DNA of 38,827 nt from Gammaproteobacteria bacterium (GTDB lineage: Bacteria > Pseudomonadota > Gammaproteobacteria > Pseudomonadales > Pseudomonadaceae), in NCBI GenBank assembly GCA_012728415.1, contig JAAYFD010000023.1, positions 1-38,827 on the forward strand, written 5' to 3'. The first letter of the stretch is position 1; every line of letters begins with the position of its first letter. Shown here piece after piece: positions 1-7,468 of this stretch. The notes under the pieces were generated by a model. It saw nothing but the letters and a program-made list of their open reading frames with translations, made no database searches and was not told where the DNA came from. The position numbers and the translations under genes were made by a program.

Positions 1-261
1 AGGCCAGCTGAAACACCGGATCTTCACCCAGCAGCTGGGTGTCGCTCAGATCATCCCAGCCCTGAGCTTGCTGGATCATCAGTGTGCGCAGTTGACTGGT
101 CAGGCTGTGCCGCACTTTGGACGGGTCACGATGGTCCTGCAGTTGCTGCCCAAGCCGTTCACACACACCGCTGCGATCCATGATTTCACGAAGCAAAAAG
201 GCTCCACCATCACTACTGGTTTTGCGACCACTGAGGCGTACAGAAACAGACGGGTTGCAGG
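1..261 (-). mobile_element. IS1380-family element fragment (5' part of a transposase gene)
   Basis: The minus strand encodes the N-terminal region of the same transposase found complete at 1727-3109, beginning at the residues TCNPSVSVRLSGRKTSSDGG and running off the window edge at about residue 97. The start codon, the first ten or so codons, the leader and the terminal inverted repeat are missing: similarity stops sharply at about 261 and unrelated AT-rich DNA follows. The part seen has no frame break, but differs from the full copy by scattered substitutions (for example gtcgctcaga against atcactcaaa), so it is a separate, older copy rather than a recent duplicate. The rest of the element may lie to the left of the window. 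The missing end means this copy cannot move by itself. Confidence 0.85.
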
Positions 262-391
262 TGCTGTGGGTGGTATATTTGCCGGAACTGTGGGTGTTAT
301 CATCGCGCTGGCTGTTGTATCTTATTTACTGTCACAGTTTTACAATGGATTGATAGATGGTTTACAAAAGGTTTCCGGAGCATGTCCTTAA
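262..391 (+). pseudogene. 3' remnant of a gene for a glycine-rich hydrophobic C-terminus
   Basis: About 42 codons read GAVGGIFAGTVGVIIALAVV and then SYLLSQFYNGLIDGLQKVSGACP before a TAA. The segment is a glycine-zipper-like membrane helix with a short polar tail. It begins exactly where the IS1380 fragment ends, so the 5' part of the gene has been lost. The frame stays open backwards to a TTG at 68, but that stretch is antisense transposase sequence and is not a natural N-terminus. The TAA overlaps the start of the next gene by 10 bases, which points to a former operon with translational coupling. Small glycine-zipper C-termini occur in some secreted toxins and in holin-like proteins, but nothing here proves either role. 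Confidence 0.5.
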
Positions 392-954
392 AAAATAGAT
401 CTAAAGACGAAAAATTTTATATAATTTCTATATTTGTTCCATTTTATGGAGGACTAGCTGCTTACAAAAAAAATTATATGAATGAATTTGAGTTGTATAG
501 TTATTTTTTTGTGATGGTTGTTTTTTTGGCAAATATTTTTCTAAATGAAGACGGTTTTGATAGTTTTTTAGGAATGTTTATGATTATTTCGATTCATTTT
601 GTTTTTCCATTTATTTTAATTGGTAACGCTGAAAGAAGAAAAAAAATGAGTAAGGTTTTTTTTACTGAATCATTTATTTTTCTATTGGGGTTTAGTTATT
701 TATTTAATTGGATAATAGGCCCAGATACAGTGTTTGGCTTTCCTGTTGTTGCAGGTGTTGGGTTGCTAGTATTTTTTCTAGCCAGTGTTATCGGTAAATA
801 TCAACGAAAATATTTGGGTTATAAGGAGAGATTTTCTTTTGATTTAACTTTTTTTGGCAATGCTCTTGTTGTTTTTTATGTGCTAGTGTTGTGCGGTGTA
901 CCCAGTGTTTTGTATTTATTCGGCCCGGAACTTAATGGTTTTTTTATAAAATAG
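382..954 (+). CDS. hypothetical multi-pass membrane protein, AT-rich accessory gene
   Basis: A 190-residue protein I do not recognise. It starts MSLKNRSKDEKFYIISIFVP and has about five or six hydrophobic segments rich in Phe, Ile and Leu, separated by short basic loops such as NAERRKKMSK and KYQRKYLGYKERF, so it is an integral inner-membrane protein. The ATG overlaps the end of the upstream remnant by 10 bases, and AAAAGG about 10 bases upstream may serve as ribosome binding site. Codon use is strongly AT-rich (runs of tttttt and aaaaaa), unlike the genes from 4.6 kb onwards, which suggests recent acquisition. Multi-pass partners encoded directly after a membrane-active toxin are often immunity proteins. 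That reading is only an inference, because the upstream gene is broken. Confidence 0.7.
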   Translation: MSLKNRSKDEKFYIISIFVPFYGGLAAYKKNYMNEFELYSYFFVMVVFLANIFLNEDGFDSFLGMFMIISIHFVFPFILIGNAERRKKMSKVFFTESFIFLLGFSYLFNWIIGPDTVFGFPVVAGVGLLVFFLASVIGKYQRKYLGYKERFSFDLTFFGNALVVFYVLVLCGVPSVLYLFGPELNGFFIK

Positions 955-1069
955 TGTTTCCTGTAAATGCAGTGTATATTGTCGAGTATGGTTAGCATGT
1001 TACTGGCTGCTTGTTTGTGTTCTGGGTTTTTAAAATTATTAATTGTTTGATAAAGTTACGGTGTTGCTT

Positions 1070-1495
1070 ATGCCCAGACAAGGTTTGTACAAATTGATTG
1101 TTTTTGTGTTTTCATTGTCAATGATTTATTATGTTTTTAGTAACGGGTCGGGTAGAGATAAAGGAGAAAATTACAGTATAAAAAACAGCAAAAATTTTGT
1201 TCGCCTGCCTTATTTTTTAAATTATAGACAAGACGTTATTTATGTGTTTACTCACAAGAAGTACTCGCAGGAAACAAATTTCCGTACAATGCGACTGGTT
1301 GCTAGATTAAATCATAATGACTTACCTGTTATCTGGGTTAAAAATATGGATTTCTTCGCTTCACATGCTGACAATGAGAGCGTAGCCCGCATTATGGACG
1401 GCCTGCAACCAATAATATTTATAAATGGATATGTAAAAAATAGTCCGTTTTATTCAGAGATTGTTTCAGAGTATCGGTTACGCACAGCTGAATAG
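1070..1495 (+). CDS. hypothetical membrane-anchored protein, possibly thioredoxin-like
   Basis: From ATG 1070 this is a 141-residue protein beginning MPRQGLYKLIVFVFSLSMIY, a single N-terminal hydrophobic anchor, followed by a soluble domain. An in-frame TTG at 1043 would add nine residues; I prefer the ATG because GGTG lies six bases before it and the anchor then begins near the N-terminus. The soluble part alternates beta-like and helical stretches: DVIYVFTHKKYS, NDLPVIWVKN, then MDGLQPIIFINGYVKNSP. The last resembles the cis-proline strand and FINGK turn of DsbA/thioredoxin folds, but no CxxC motif is present, so a redox role is unlikely. The gene is AT-rich like its neighbour and ends two bases before the IS1380 boundary region. 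Function unknown. Confidence 0.6.
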   Translation: MPRQGLYKLIVFVFSLSMIYYVFSNGSGRDKGENYSIKNSKNFVRLPYFLNYRQDVIYVFTHKKYSQETNFRTMRLVARLNHNDLPVIWVKNMDFFASHADNESVARIMDGLQPIIFINGYVKNSPFYSEIVSEYRLRTAE

Positions 1496-1726
1496 CCCGC
1501 CTTATTCATGAGCACTAAAAAATACGGTCCAGCTTCGCTGGATCTCTGCGCTGGCACACACAGACGAGCCCAAGCCTGATTTTTGCTCTTTAAAAACACA
1601 GTTTCCTCATCGTTTCTGGCAAAAACCAGCCAGATTTCGTCTCATTCGCTGCTTTTCCAAGCACAAAGGTGAGCATATCCCTCAGCACCTGGCTGATTCC
1701 GTCATGAGTCCGGCAAAAAGCGATAT

Positions 1727-3109
1727 TTATGTCGGCGCTTGATGCAGCCAGGATAGATGCCTGAGCAGGACTGGCCACCATTTGTTGCCCGCCCGGCCAA
1801 TATGCACCTGGATGCGGCGGGCATGCACAGCAACGGTGGCAGCTATTTTCAGGATCTGTTCACGCACCTTGCGCAAGCTCCAGCCTTGATGCGTGATGTA
1901 TTCCATCAACACTCGCAAGCAGTGCATGAGCTGATAGGCATACAGATCCAGCAGCAGGTTGACCTGATTGCGTCCCATCATGTCCTGCACGGTCGAAGCG
2001 CCGCGGCAGGTCGATGACAGATGCACATTCAACGTGTCCTTGAGTTCGCCCATGTGGCCTTCAGCCTTGCCACGCTTGCGGTACAGGCTCAAAACCTCAT
2101 GGCCATGCCAGTCTTTGCTATCCAGGCTGGTCACCAGAAAAAAGTGATGTAAAAACAGGTCGTCCGGTCGTTCACTGACCACCAGCACAATGCGTCGGTG
2201 TTGCTCCCAGCTTTCGGCCTTGTAGTAAAACTCGTGGCACCACTCCCGCAATTGTTGCGGTGGCCGTCCCGCCGGTCGTTTTAGATAGGGCTGAGCCATG
2301 CGGTCCAGCACGGCATTACTGGCAATACGGCCAACAAACGGGATGTTTTCTGCATCCAGCGCTGAAAGGGTGCGGCCACCGGTAAAACCGGAGTCAAAAC
2401 GAACCTGTACGTGTGCTCCTGTGGTTTGCCGTATCCGCTGAACCAGCCCGGGAATCCATTGATCGGCCTGAGCAGCATTGCCGCTATTCCCCTCGCGCAG
2501 CAGCCCGCCCACCATGTCGCCGGTTTCAGCGATGGAGGCCACCAGGGGTGAGTAGTGTGTGCAGCCAACATAGCGGTTGTAGCCAGTACCTGCCTGATTG
2601 CCAAAGGTTTCGATGGGCAGACCGTCCACGTCCAGCGTGATCGAAGGCAGCGGCTTGCCAGCGCGCATGGAAGACAAGCGCCACATGGCCAAATCCAGCA
2701 AACCATCGTGCAATACAGCCCGGTTGGCATCCTGGGCCAACAGGTTTAACAAACGGGACAGAGTGGGCTGGGAAGGCCGCTGTTGCGTCAACGGTGTGCT
2801 ACTGCGTTGATCGCTGCAGGCCAGCTGAAACACCGGATCTTCACCCAGCAGCTGGGTATCACTCAAATCATCCCAGCCCTGGGCATGCTGGATGATCAGC
2901 GTGCGCAATTGACTGGTCAGGCTGTGCCGCACTTTGGACGGGTCACGATGGTCCTGCAACTGCTGCCCAAGCTGCTCACAGATACCGCTACGATCCATGA
3001 CTTCCCGCAGCAAAAAAGCGCCGCCATCACTGCTGGTTTTGCGACCACTGAGGCGTACAGAAACAGACGGGTTGCAGGTAGGTTTCCAGGTCGGTATTGT
3101 TTCACCCAT
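1727..3109 (-). CDS. IS1380-family transposase
   Basis: A 460-residue DDE transposase with the typical layout of the family. Candidate catalytic residues are Asp160 or Asp162 in LDVDGLPIETFGNQ, Asp239 in VRFDSGFTGG and Glu350 in the YRKRGKAEGHMGELKD block (the family's Y..R...E...KELK motif). The N-terminal RLSGRKTSSDGGAFLLREV stretch is also typical. The protein acts in the cytoplasm on the element's inverted repeats. The ATG at 3107-3109 follows AAAGGGGA with a nine-base spacing, a good ribosome binding site that is buried in a leader hairpin (see 3111-3176). The frame is intact, so the element may still be active. Confidence in the family is high. Confidence 0.92.
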   Translation of the reverse strand: MGETIPTWKPTCNPSVSVRLSGRKTSSDGGAFLLREVMDRSGICEQLGQQLQDHRDPSKVRHSLTSQLRTLIIQHAQGWDDLSDTQLLGEDPVFQLACSDQRSSTPLTQQRPSQPTLSRLLNLLAQDANRAVLHDGLLDLAMWRLSSMRAGKPLPSITLDVDGLPIETFGNQAGTGYNRYVGCTHYSPLVASIAETGDMVGGLLREGNSGNAAQADQWIPGLVQRIRQTTGAHVQVRFDSGFTGGRTLSALDAENIPFVGRIASNAVLDRMAQPYLKRPAGRPPQQLREWCHEFYYKAESWEQHRRIVLVVSERPDDLFLHHFFLVTSLDSKDWHGHEVLSLYRKRGKAEGHMGELKDTLNVHLSSTCRGASTVQDMMGRNQVNLLLDLYAYQLMHCLRVLMEYITHQGWSLRKVREQILKIAATVAVHARRIQVHIGRAGNKWWPVLLRHLSWLHQAPT

Positions 3110-3110
3110 G

Positions 3111-3176
3111 GCGAGCGGTCCCCTTTAATCAAGTTCTTTTCGGAACATATTGATTATAAAGGATAAAACCGCTCGC
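3111..3176 (-). promoter_or_regulatory. Leader hairpin that can mask the transposase ribosome binding site
   Basis: On the minus strand, GCGAGCGGT (3168-3176) pairs with ACCGCTCGC (3111-3119). Inside it CCTTTATAATCAA pairs with TTGATTAAAGG, and at the tip GTTC pairs with GAAC. The right arm contains the Shine-Dalgarno AAAGGGGA. The left arm contains TATAAT (within CCTTTATAATC), a possible -10 box. If transcription starts there, the transcript lacks most of the left arm and the hairpin cannot form; only transcripts entering from outside the element would fold it. The pairing is visible directly, and the regulatory role is inferred by analogy with leader hairpins of other insertion sequences. 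Confidence 0.5.
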
Positions 3177-3212
3177 CTTCTTTGTTTATGGGCAAGTTTC
3201 ATGAATAAGGCG

Positions 3213-4141
3213 AGATCAGCAGCCTGCTCGATTACAGTACGCTCAACAGTCACCCCGGCAACTACATCACGCCGTTGTTTGAAGAAAAAATCGAAGATGC
3301 CGTCTGGTCGCTGCAATTCAAATCCGGCGGCAGGCAGGGCAACCGTGCGCGGTTGTACCTGTATATCCTGCTGGAGTTTCAGTCCGGCGTAGACCAGAAC
3401 ATGCCGCTGCGCATGCTGCATTACAGTGCTGCTTTTTATCATCAGCTGCTCAAGGAAGGAGGAGTTACTGCCCGGCAAGGGCTGCCACTGGTGTTTCCGC
3501 TGGTGCTCTACAACGGTGAGCGGCGCTGGACACCACCCACCAACATGCTGGATATGCTGCATCCGGCACCGGCAATCTTGCAGCATTATCAGCCACAACA
3601 AGAGTATTTTTTGCTCGATGTCAGTCACTGCACCAACAACCGCAACAGCGGTGACAACCTGCTACAGCTGGTGTTTAATGTAGAAAATGCCCGTACCGCC
3701 GATGATATGCAGCAAGTGGCCTGGCAGCTGGCCAACAGCATCCGGCAACACCCCAAGCGCGAGCGCATCGACCGGGTATTGACTCGCTGGTTCAAGCGCT
3801 TTTTACACCACAATAGAATTAACATTGATTACGCGGCAGTAGAAAAACTGCAGGAGATACCACCCATGTTAGCTAACCGTGTTGAAAGCTGGTTTGAAGA
3901 ATGGAAACAACAAGGCCTTGAAGAAGGCCGTGCGAAAGGTCTGAAACAAGGTCTGGAACAAGGCCTGCAAAAAGGTCGTGCAGAAGGCCTTGCAGCCATG
4001 TTGGAAAAGCAGTTGCGTTTGAAGTTTAACGACCTCGACGGCCCACTAATTCAGCGCCTGTATAACGCCAGTCCCGAAGAGTTGGACTGCTGGGCCGAGC
4101 GCGTACTTTTTGCCAGTACGCTGGAAGAAGTCTTCCAATAA
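3213..4141 (+). pseudogene. Rpn-family recombination-promoting nuclease, 5' end lost at IS boundary
   Basis: The open frame enters directly from the IS end at about 3212 and reads EISSLLDYSTLNSHPGNYIT, then PLFEEKIEDAVWSLQF. This matches the region that normally lies some 40-50 residues into Rpn (PD-(D/E)XK nuclease) proteins. The core motif LLEFQS, the family's LExQS signature, follows in YLYILLEFQSGVDQNMPLRML, as does a VFPLVLYNG strand. The C-terminal part contains the usual charged helix with repeats (EEGRAKGLKQGLEQGLQKGR) and ends STLEEVFQ. A TTG at 3275 would give 288 residues, and the catalytic core could survive, but the native start and promoter are gone. Rpn proteins are DNA endonucleases linked to recombination and, in some cases, phage defence. 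I treat this copy as truncated. Confidence 0.8.
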
Positions 4142-4615
4142 TGGACAAAAAACATCAGAGCTGCCAGGTTCATTGTGCTAAATGGGCCTGGCTCTTTAGC
4201 TCAATGGCCGTCCAGTCACTGGCTGGGCTGCCTATCCACAGACCCTGTGGATAACCTCGTGGATAAACTGATAGCAAACAGGGCCACACTCCCGTTTTAA
4301 AGGGATCCACACAAGCTGGTTGTTTTTTGTACACCCGCCACCAGATCAAGTAAAATCAATAACTTACAAAGACGGGCGAGTTGGTTCCGGTAAGCCGTCA
4401 GATCAACTTAAAGTAAAGCTTCAGTTTTTTTTGCCATGTGCACAAGTGCTGCCCTGCTATCAGCTTTTCAGTCTCGGGTCCAGCTGCCTTTACGATAAAC
4501 TGCTCCCCGCCAGCCAGGCCCGTCAGCCCTTGCTGTTTTTTATTCCGCCTGCCTGTAGAGCTGGTGTCATATTGTTTATATACTGCGCGCTTTTGACTTT
4601 GCGAAAACTGGCATT
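4142..4615. other. Intergenic region before nspC
   Basis: I see no convincing gene here. A plus-strand frame at 4320-4649 lacks a ribosome binding site and overlaps nspC out of frame. The stretch holds the DnaA-box cluster at 4232-4266. A possible -10 element TATACT at 4579-4584 lies some 30 bases before the nspC start, but no good -35 is visible at the right distance. Confidence 0.5.
4232..4266. promoter_or_regulatory. DnaA-box triplet (inverted pair plus third site)
   Basis: CTATCCACA (4232-4240), a 5 bp spacer, then the perfect consensus box TGTGGATAA (4246-4254), a 3 bp spacer, and CGTGGATAA (4258-4266). Exactly the same arrangement recurs at 15260 and 20198. No dnaA, dnaN or gidA is near, so this is not evidence for the replication origin. 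It could titrate DnaA or regulate neighbouring promoters. The boxes are read directly from sequence; the role is inferred. Confidence 0.6.
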
Positions 4616-5722
4616 ATGGCAAACACGCTTACTACTCCCTATTACCTGATCGACAAGTCCCGTCTGCTCCAGAACATGGAGAAAATGGCGTATGTGCGCA
4701 CACACTCGGGTGCCAAGACTCTGCTGGCGCTTAAATGCTTTGCCACCTGGTCGGTATTTGACCTGATGCGCGAGTACATGGACGGCACCACCTCGTCTTC
4801 CCTGTACGAAGTGAAACTGGGCCGGCAAAAATTCGGCGGTGAAACCCATGCCTACAGCGTGGCCTACGCCGATGACGAAATCGAAGAAGTCTTGGCCAAT
4901 AGCGACAAAATCATTTTCAACTCGATCAGCCAGCTGACCCGCTTTGCTGATGCCTCGGCCAATCATGTGCGCGGTTTGCGCATCAACCCGGGGCTGAGCA
5001 CTTCGGAGTTTGCCCTAGCCGATCCAGCGCGCCCGCACAGCCGTCTGGGCGAGCACGACCCGGCCAAAATCGAAGCCGTACTGGACAAAATCTCCGGCTT
5101 TATGCTGCACAACAACTGTGAAAATGACAGCTTCGAGCGTTTCGATACCATTCTTGGCCAGATCGAGGCCAAGTTTGGTCATCTGTTCCATAGGGTTGAG
5201 TGGATCAGCCTGGGTGGCGGCATTCACTTTACCGGCGAAGGTTACCCCCTGGAAGCCTTCTGTGCCCGCCTGAAGCAATTTGCCGAAAAGTACGGCGTGC
5301 AGGTTTACCTGGAACCGGGCGAAGCCGCCATTACCAACAGCACCAGCCTGGAAGTGACCGTGCTGGACACGCTGTTCAACGGCAAGCATCTGGCGATTGT
5401 GGACTCCTCCATCGAGGCACACATGCTGGACCTGCTGATCTACCGCGAAACCGCCAAGATTCAGCCCAACACCGGCGAACATGAATACATGGTGTGCGGC
5501 AAGTCCTGCCTGGCCGGTGACATCTTTGGCGAGTTCAAATTTGACAAGCCATTGCAGGTTGGCGACCGCCTGTCCTTTCAGGATGCCGCCGGCTACACCA
5601 TGGTGAAGAAAAACTGGTTTAACGGCGTGAAAATGCCGTCAATTGCTGTAAAGCAGCTGGATGGCCGTATCGAGCTCGTCAAGGAGTTTGGTTACGGCGA
5701 CTTTGTCGACGGGCTCTCCTGA
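4616..5722 (+). CDS. nspC: Carboxynorspermidine/carboxyspermidine decarboxylase
   Basis: A 368-residue PLP-dependent decarboxylase of the fold III (alanine racemase-like) group. It removes CO2 from carboxynorspermidine or carboxyspermidine to give norspermidine or spermidine. The PLP lysine is Lys40 in LLALKCFATW. SLGGGIHFTGEGYP and LEPGEAAI are the family's phosphate- and substrate-binding stretches, and VCGKSCLAGDIFGEF carries the active-site cysteine block. The full length is normal. The start MANTLTTPYYLIDKS matches the usual N-terminus, although the ribosome binding site is weak. The next gene, 85 bases on in the same direction, encodes the enzyme that makes its substrate, so the two form a polyamine operon. 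Which product is made (spermidine or norspermidine) cannot be told from sequence alone. Confidence 0.93.
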   Translation: MANTLTTPYYLIDKSRLLQNMEKMAYVRTHSGAKTLLALKCFATWSVFDLMREYMDGTTSSSLYEVKLGRQKFGGETHAYSVAYADDEIEEVLANSDKIIFNSISQLTRFADASANHVRGLRINPGLSTSEFALADPARPHSRLGEHDPAKIEAVLDKISGFMLHNNCENDSFERFDTILGQIEAKFGHLFHRVEWISLGGGIHFTGEGYPLEAFCARLKQFAEKYGVQVYLEPGEAAITNSTSLEVTVLDTLFNGKHLAIVDSSIEAHMLDLLIYRETAKIQPNTGEHEYMVCGKSCLAGDIFGEFKFDKPLQVGDRLSFQDAAGYTMVKKNWFNGVKMPSIAVKQLDGRIELVKEFGYGDFVDGLS

Positions 5723-5807
5723 GCCCCTAACCTCAAGAACCTGTTGGCGCTGGCTGCTTGCAGCCCTGCCCAACCCCGGTTCAGCTAGACGTGGAGTCTG
5801 AATGTAA

Positions 5808-7049
5808 ATGAAAAAAAACGTTTTAATAATTGGTGCAGGGGGTGTTGCACAGGTAGTGGCGCACAAATGTGCGCAAAATAATGTGGTTTTGGGTGAGATT
5901 TCCATTGCGTCACGCACGCTCGCCAAATGTGAGGCCATAGCCGCCAGTGTAGAGGAGAAAAAATCCTGGCAGCAGCCCGCCAAATTGCATTGTTATCAGC
6001 TGGATGCGCTTGATGTGGCGGCCACCGCTGAACTGATCCGTGCAATCAACGCACAAATTGTTATTAACGTGGGCTCCGCCTTTCTCAACATGTCGGTCCT
6101 GAGCGCCTGTATCGAAACCGGTGCCGCTTACCTGGATACCGCGATTCACGAAGATCCGGCCAAAATCTGCGAAACCCCGCCCTGGTACGGCAACTACGAG
6201 TGGAAGCGCCTGCAGGAATGTGCCGACAACAAGGTCACCGCCATTCTGGGTGTCGGTTTTGACCCGGGCGTGGTCAATGCCTATGCGGCGCTGGCAGCCA
6301 ACCACTACTTCGACACAATCGACTCCATCGATATTATCGACATCAACGGCGGCGATCATGGACGCTACTTTGCCACCAACTTCGACCCGGAAATCAACTT
6401 CCGCGAATTTACCGGTCGTGTCTGGACCTGGCAAAACAGCCAGTGGCAACAAAACAAGATGTTCGAGATCAAGCGTACCGATGACCTGCCCGTGGTCGGC
6501 GAGCGCACCAGCTACCTGACCGGCCACGACGAGATCCATTCGCTGTCAAAGAACCTGGATGTGCCCAACATCCGTTTCTGGATGGGCTTTGGCGATCATT
6601 ACATCAACGTGTTTAACGTGCTGAACAATCTGGGCCTGCTGTCCGAGCAGCCGGTGAAAACCGCTGAAGGGCTGGAAGTGGTGCCGCTGAAAGTGGTCAA
6701 GGCCGTGTTGCCCGACCCCAACAGCCTGGCCGCCGGCTACACCGGTAATACCTGCATCGGTGATCTGGTCAAGGGCCAGAAGGACGGCAAGGAGCGCGAA
6801 GTGTTCATTTACAACGTGGCCAGCCACGAGGAAGCCTATCGCGAAGTGGGCACCCAGGGCATTTCCTACACCGCCGGCGTACCACCGGTTGCCGCCGCCC
6901 TGCTGGTCGCCAGCGGCGAGTGGGATGTGGAAAAAATGGTCAACGTGGAAGAGCTGGATCCGCGCCCCTTCCTCAACCTGCTGAACAAGATGGGCTTGCC
7001 CACCAGCATCCGTGACGAACAGGGCGACCGGCCACTCAACTTTGAGTAA
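5808..7049 (+). CDS. Carboxy(nor)spermidine synthase/dehydrogenase, saccharopine dehydrogenase family
   Basis: A 413-residue enzyme with an N-terminal Rossmann motif (VLIIGAGGVAQVVAHK) and the saccharopine dehydrogenase-like layout. With NADPH it condenses aspartate beta-semialdehyde with putrescine or diaminopropane to carboxyspermidine or carboxynorspermidine, which NspC then decarboxylates. Supporting stretches include GFDPGVVNAYAALA and INGGDHGRYFATNF, seen in this subgroup rather than in lysine-pathway enzymes. The ATG at 5808 follows GGAG at a long spacing; an ATG at 5802 is followed at once by a stop. The 85-base gap after nspC holds a hairpin (GTTGG/CCAAC enclosing GGCTGC/GCAGCC, 5743-5774) that may tune expression. 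A Rho-independent terminator ends the unit at 7070-7102. Confidence 0.9.
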   Translation: MKKNVLIIGAGGVAQVVAHKCAQNNVVLGEISIASRTLAKCEAIAASVEEKKSWQQPAKLHCYQLDALDVAATAELIRAINAQIVINVGSAFLNMSVLSACIETGAAYLDTAIHEDPAKICETPPWYGNYEWKRLQECADNKVTAILGVGFDPGVVNAYAALAANHYFDTIDSIDIIDINGGDHGRYFATNFDPEINFREFTGRVWTWQNSQWQQNKMFEIKRTDDLPVVGERTSYLTGHDEIHSLSKNLDVPNIRFWMGFGDHYINVFNVLNNLGLLSEQPVKTAEGLEVVPLKVVKAVLPDPNSLAAGYTGNTCIGDLVKGQKDGKEREVFIYNVASHEEAYREVGTQGISYTAGVPPVAAALLVASGEWDVEKMVNVEELDPRPFLNLLNKMGLPTSIRDEQGDRPLNFE

Positions 7050-7069
7050 AACGAGCTGTGAACGACACA

Positions 7070-7102
7070 CCCGCCAACGGCAAACGCCGCTGGCGGGTTT
7101 TT
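7070..7102 (+). terminator. Rho-independent terminator of the polyamine operon
   Basis: CCCGCCA (7070-7076) pairs with TGGCGGG, with an inner CGG/CCG pairing, and a TTTTT tract follows directly. It lies 21 bases after the stop of the carboxyspermidine dehydrogenase gene. Confidence 0.85.
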
Positions 7103-7174
7103 GTTGCGTGCATTGGCCTGCACTTCGTGCCATGCTGGTAGCCGCAACAACGTAACCCACCTGGAGAACACATC

Positions 7175-7462
7175 ATGGCGACCAAAGCAAAAACTGCCAA
7201 AGACACTGAAAAAGACTCCATCGTTGAAGAAGCCGTTGAGCAACTGCACGAAGCCAAAGAGCAGTTGACAGAAGCTGTCAATGCAGGCCGCAAGGCCGCA
7301 AGCGAGGCAGGTGCTGCCGCTTCTGCCGAGATCGACGAGCTGGTAGGCAAGGGGCGTAACGTACTCTGTGAGGCCCAGGGACTGATTCGCAAACATCCGG
7401 TTGCCGCCTTTGGTGTTGCTTTTGCCGCCGGCTGGATGTTGTCTCGCCTGACCCGCCGCTAA
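7175..7462 (+). CDS. DUF883 (ElaB/YqjD-like) membrane-anchored protein
   Basis: A 95-residue protein. The first two thirds are a charged helix (EEAVEQLHEAKEQLTEAVNA, then AGAAASAEIDELVGKGR), followed by a C-terminal hydrophobic segment AAFGVAFAAGWMLSRL ending in TRR. This is the layout of YqjD/ElaB proteins, which are C-tail-anchored in the inner membrane and bind ribosomes in stationary phase. The ATG at 7175 follows GGAG (ctggagaacacatc). It is the first gene of a three-gene unit with the two small membrane proteins downstream, matching the yqjD-yqjE-yqjK order. It lies after a terminator, so it must have its own promoter in 7103-7160, which I cannot define. Confidence 0.85.
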   Translation: MATKAKTAKDTEKDSIVEEAVEQLHEAKEQLTEAVNAGRKAASEAGAAASAEIDELVGKGRNVLCEAQGLIRKHPVAAFGVAFAAGWMLSRLTRR

Positions 7463-7468
7463 CCGGCC

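Larger units (their letters stand above)
1500..3210 (-). mobile_element. Complete IS1380-family insertion sequence
   Basis: The ends carry a 12 bp terminal inverted repeat, CCTTATTCATGA at 1500-1511 and its complement TCATGAATAAGG at 3199-3210. The match extends to 14 bp if the flanking CG is counted. Between them lies one intact transposase gene on the minus strand. The length of about 1.7 kb is normal for the family. IS1380 elements usually make a 4 bp target duplication, but the flanks here (cccg on the left, cgag on the right) do not match, so the present junctions probably arose by deletion or by recombination with another copy, such as the fragment at 1-261. The stretch 1512-1726, downstream of the transposase, holds only a small hairpin (TCCAGC ttc GCTGGA, 1528-1542) and no gene. 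Confidence 0.85.

Noticed and set aside
68-391. 107-codon open frame from a TTG spanning the IS fragment and the AT-rich remnant
   Set aside because: Its first 65 codons are antisense transposase DNA. Only the last 42 codons (262-391) look like native protein, so it is a chimera produced by the junction.
4232-4266. Replication origin
   Set aside because: DnaA boxes are present, but there is no dnaA, dnaN or gidA nearby, and no repeated AT-rich unwinding region. Two like sites occur elsewhere in the window.
4320-4649. Plus-strand open frame before nspC
   Set aside because: No ribosome binding site, poor protein-like composition, and overlap with nspC in another frame.
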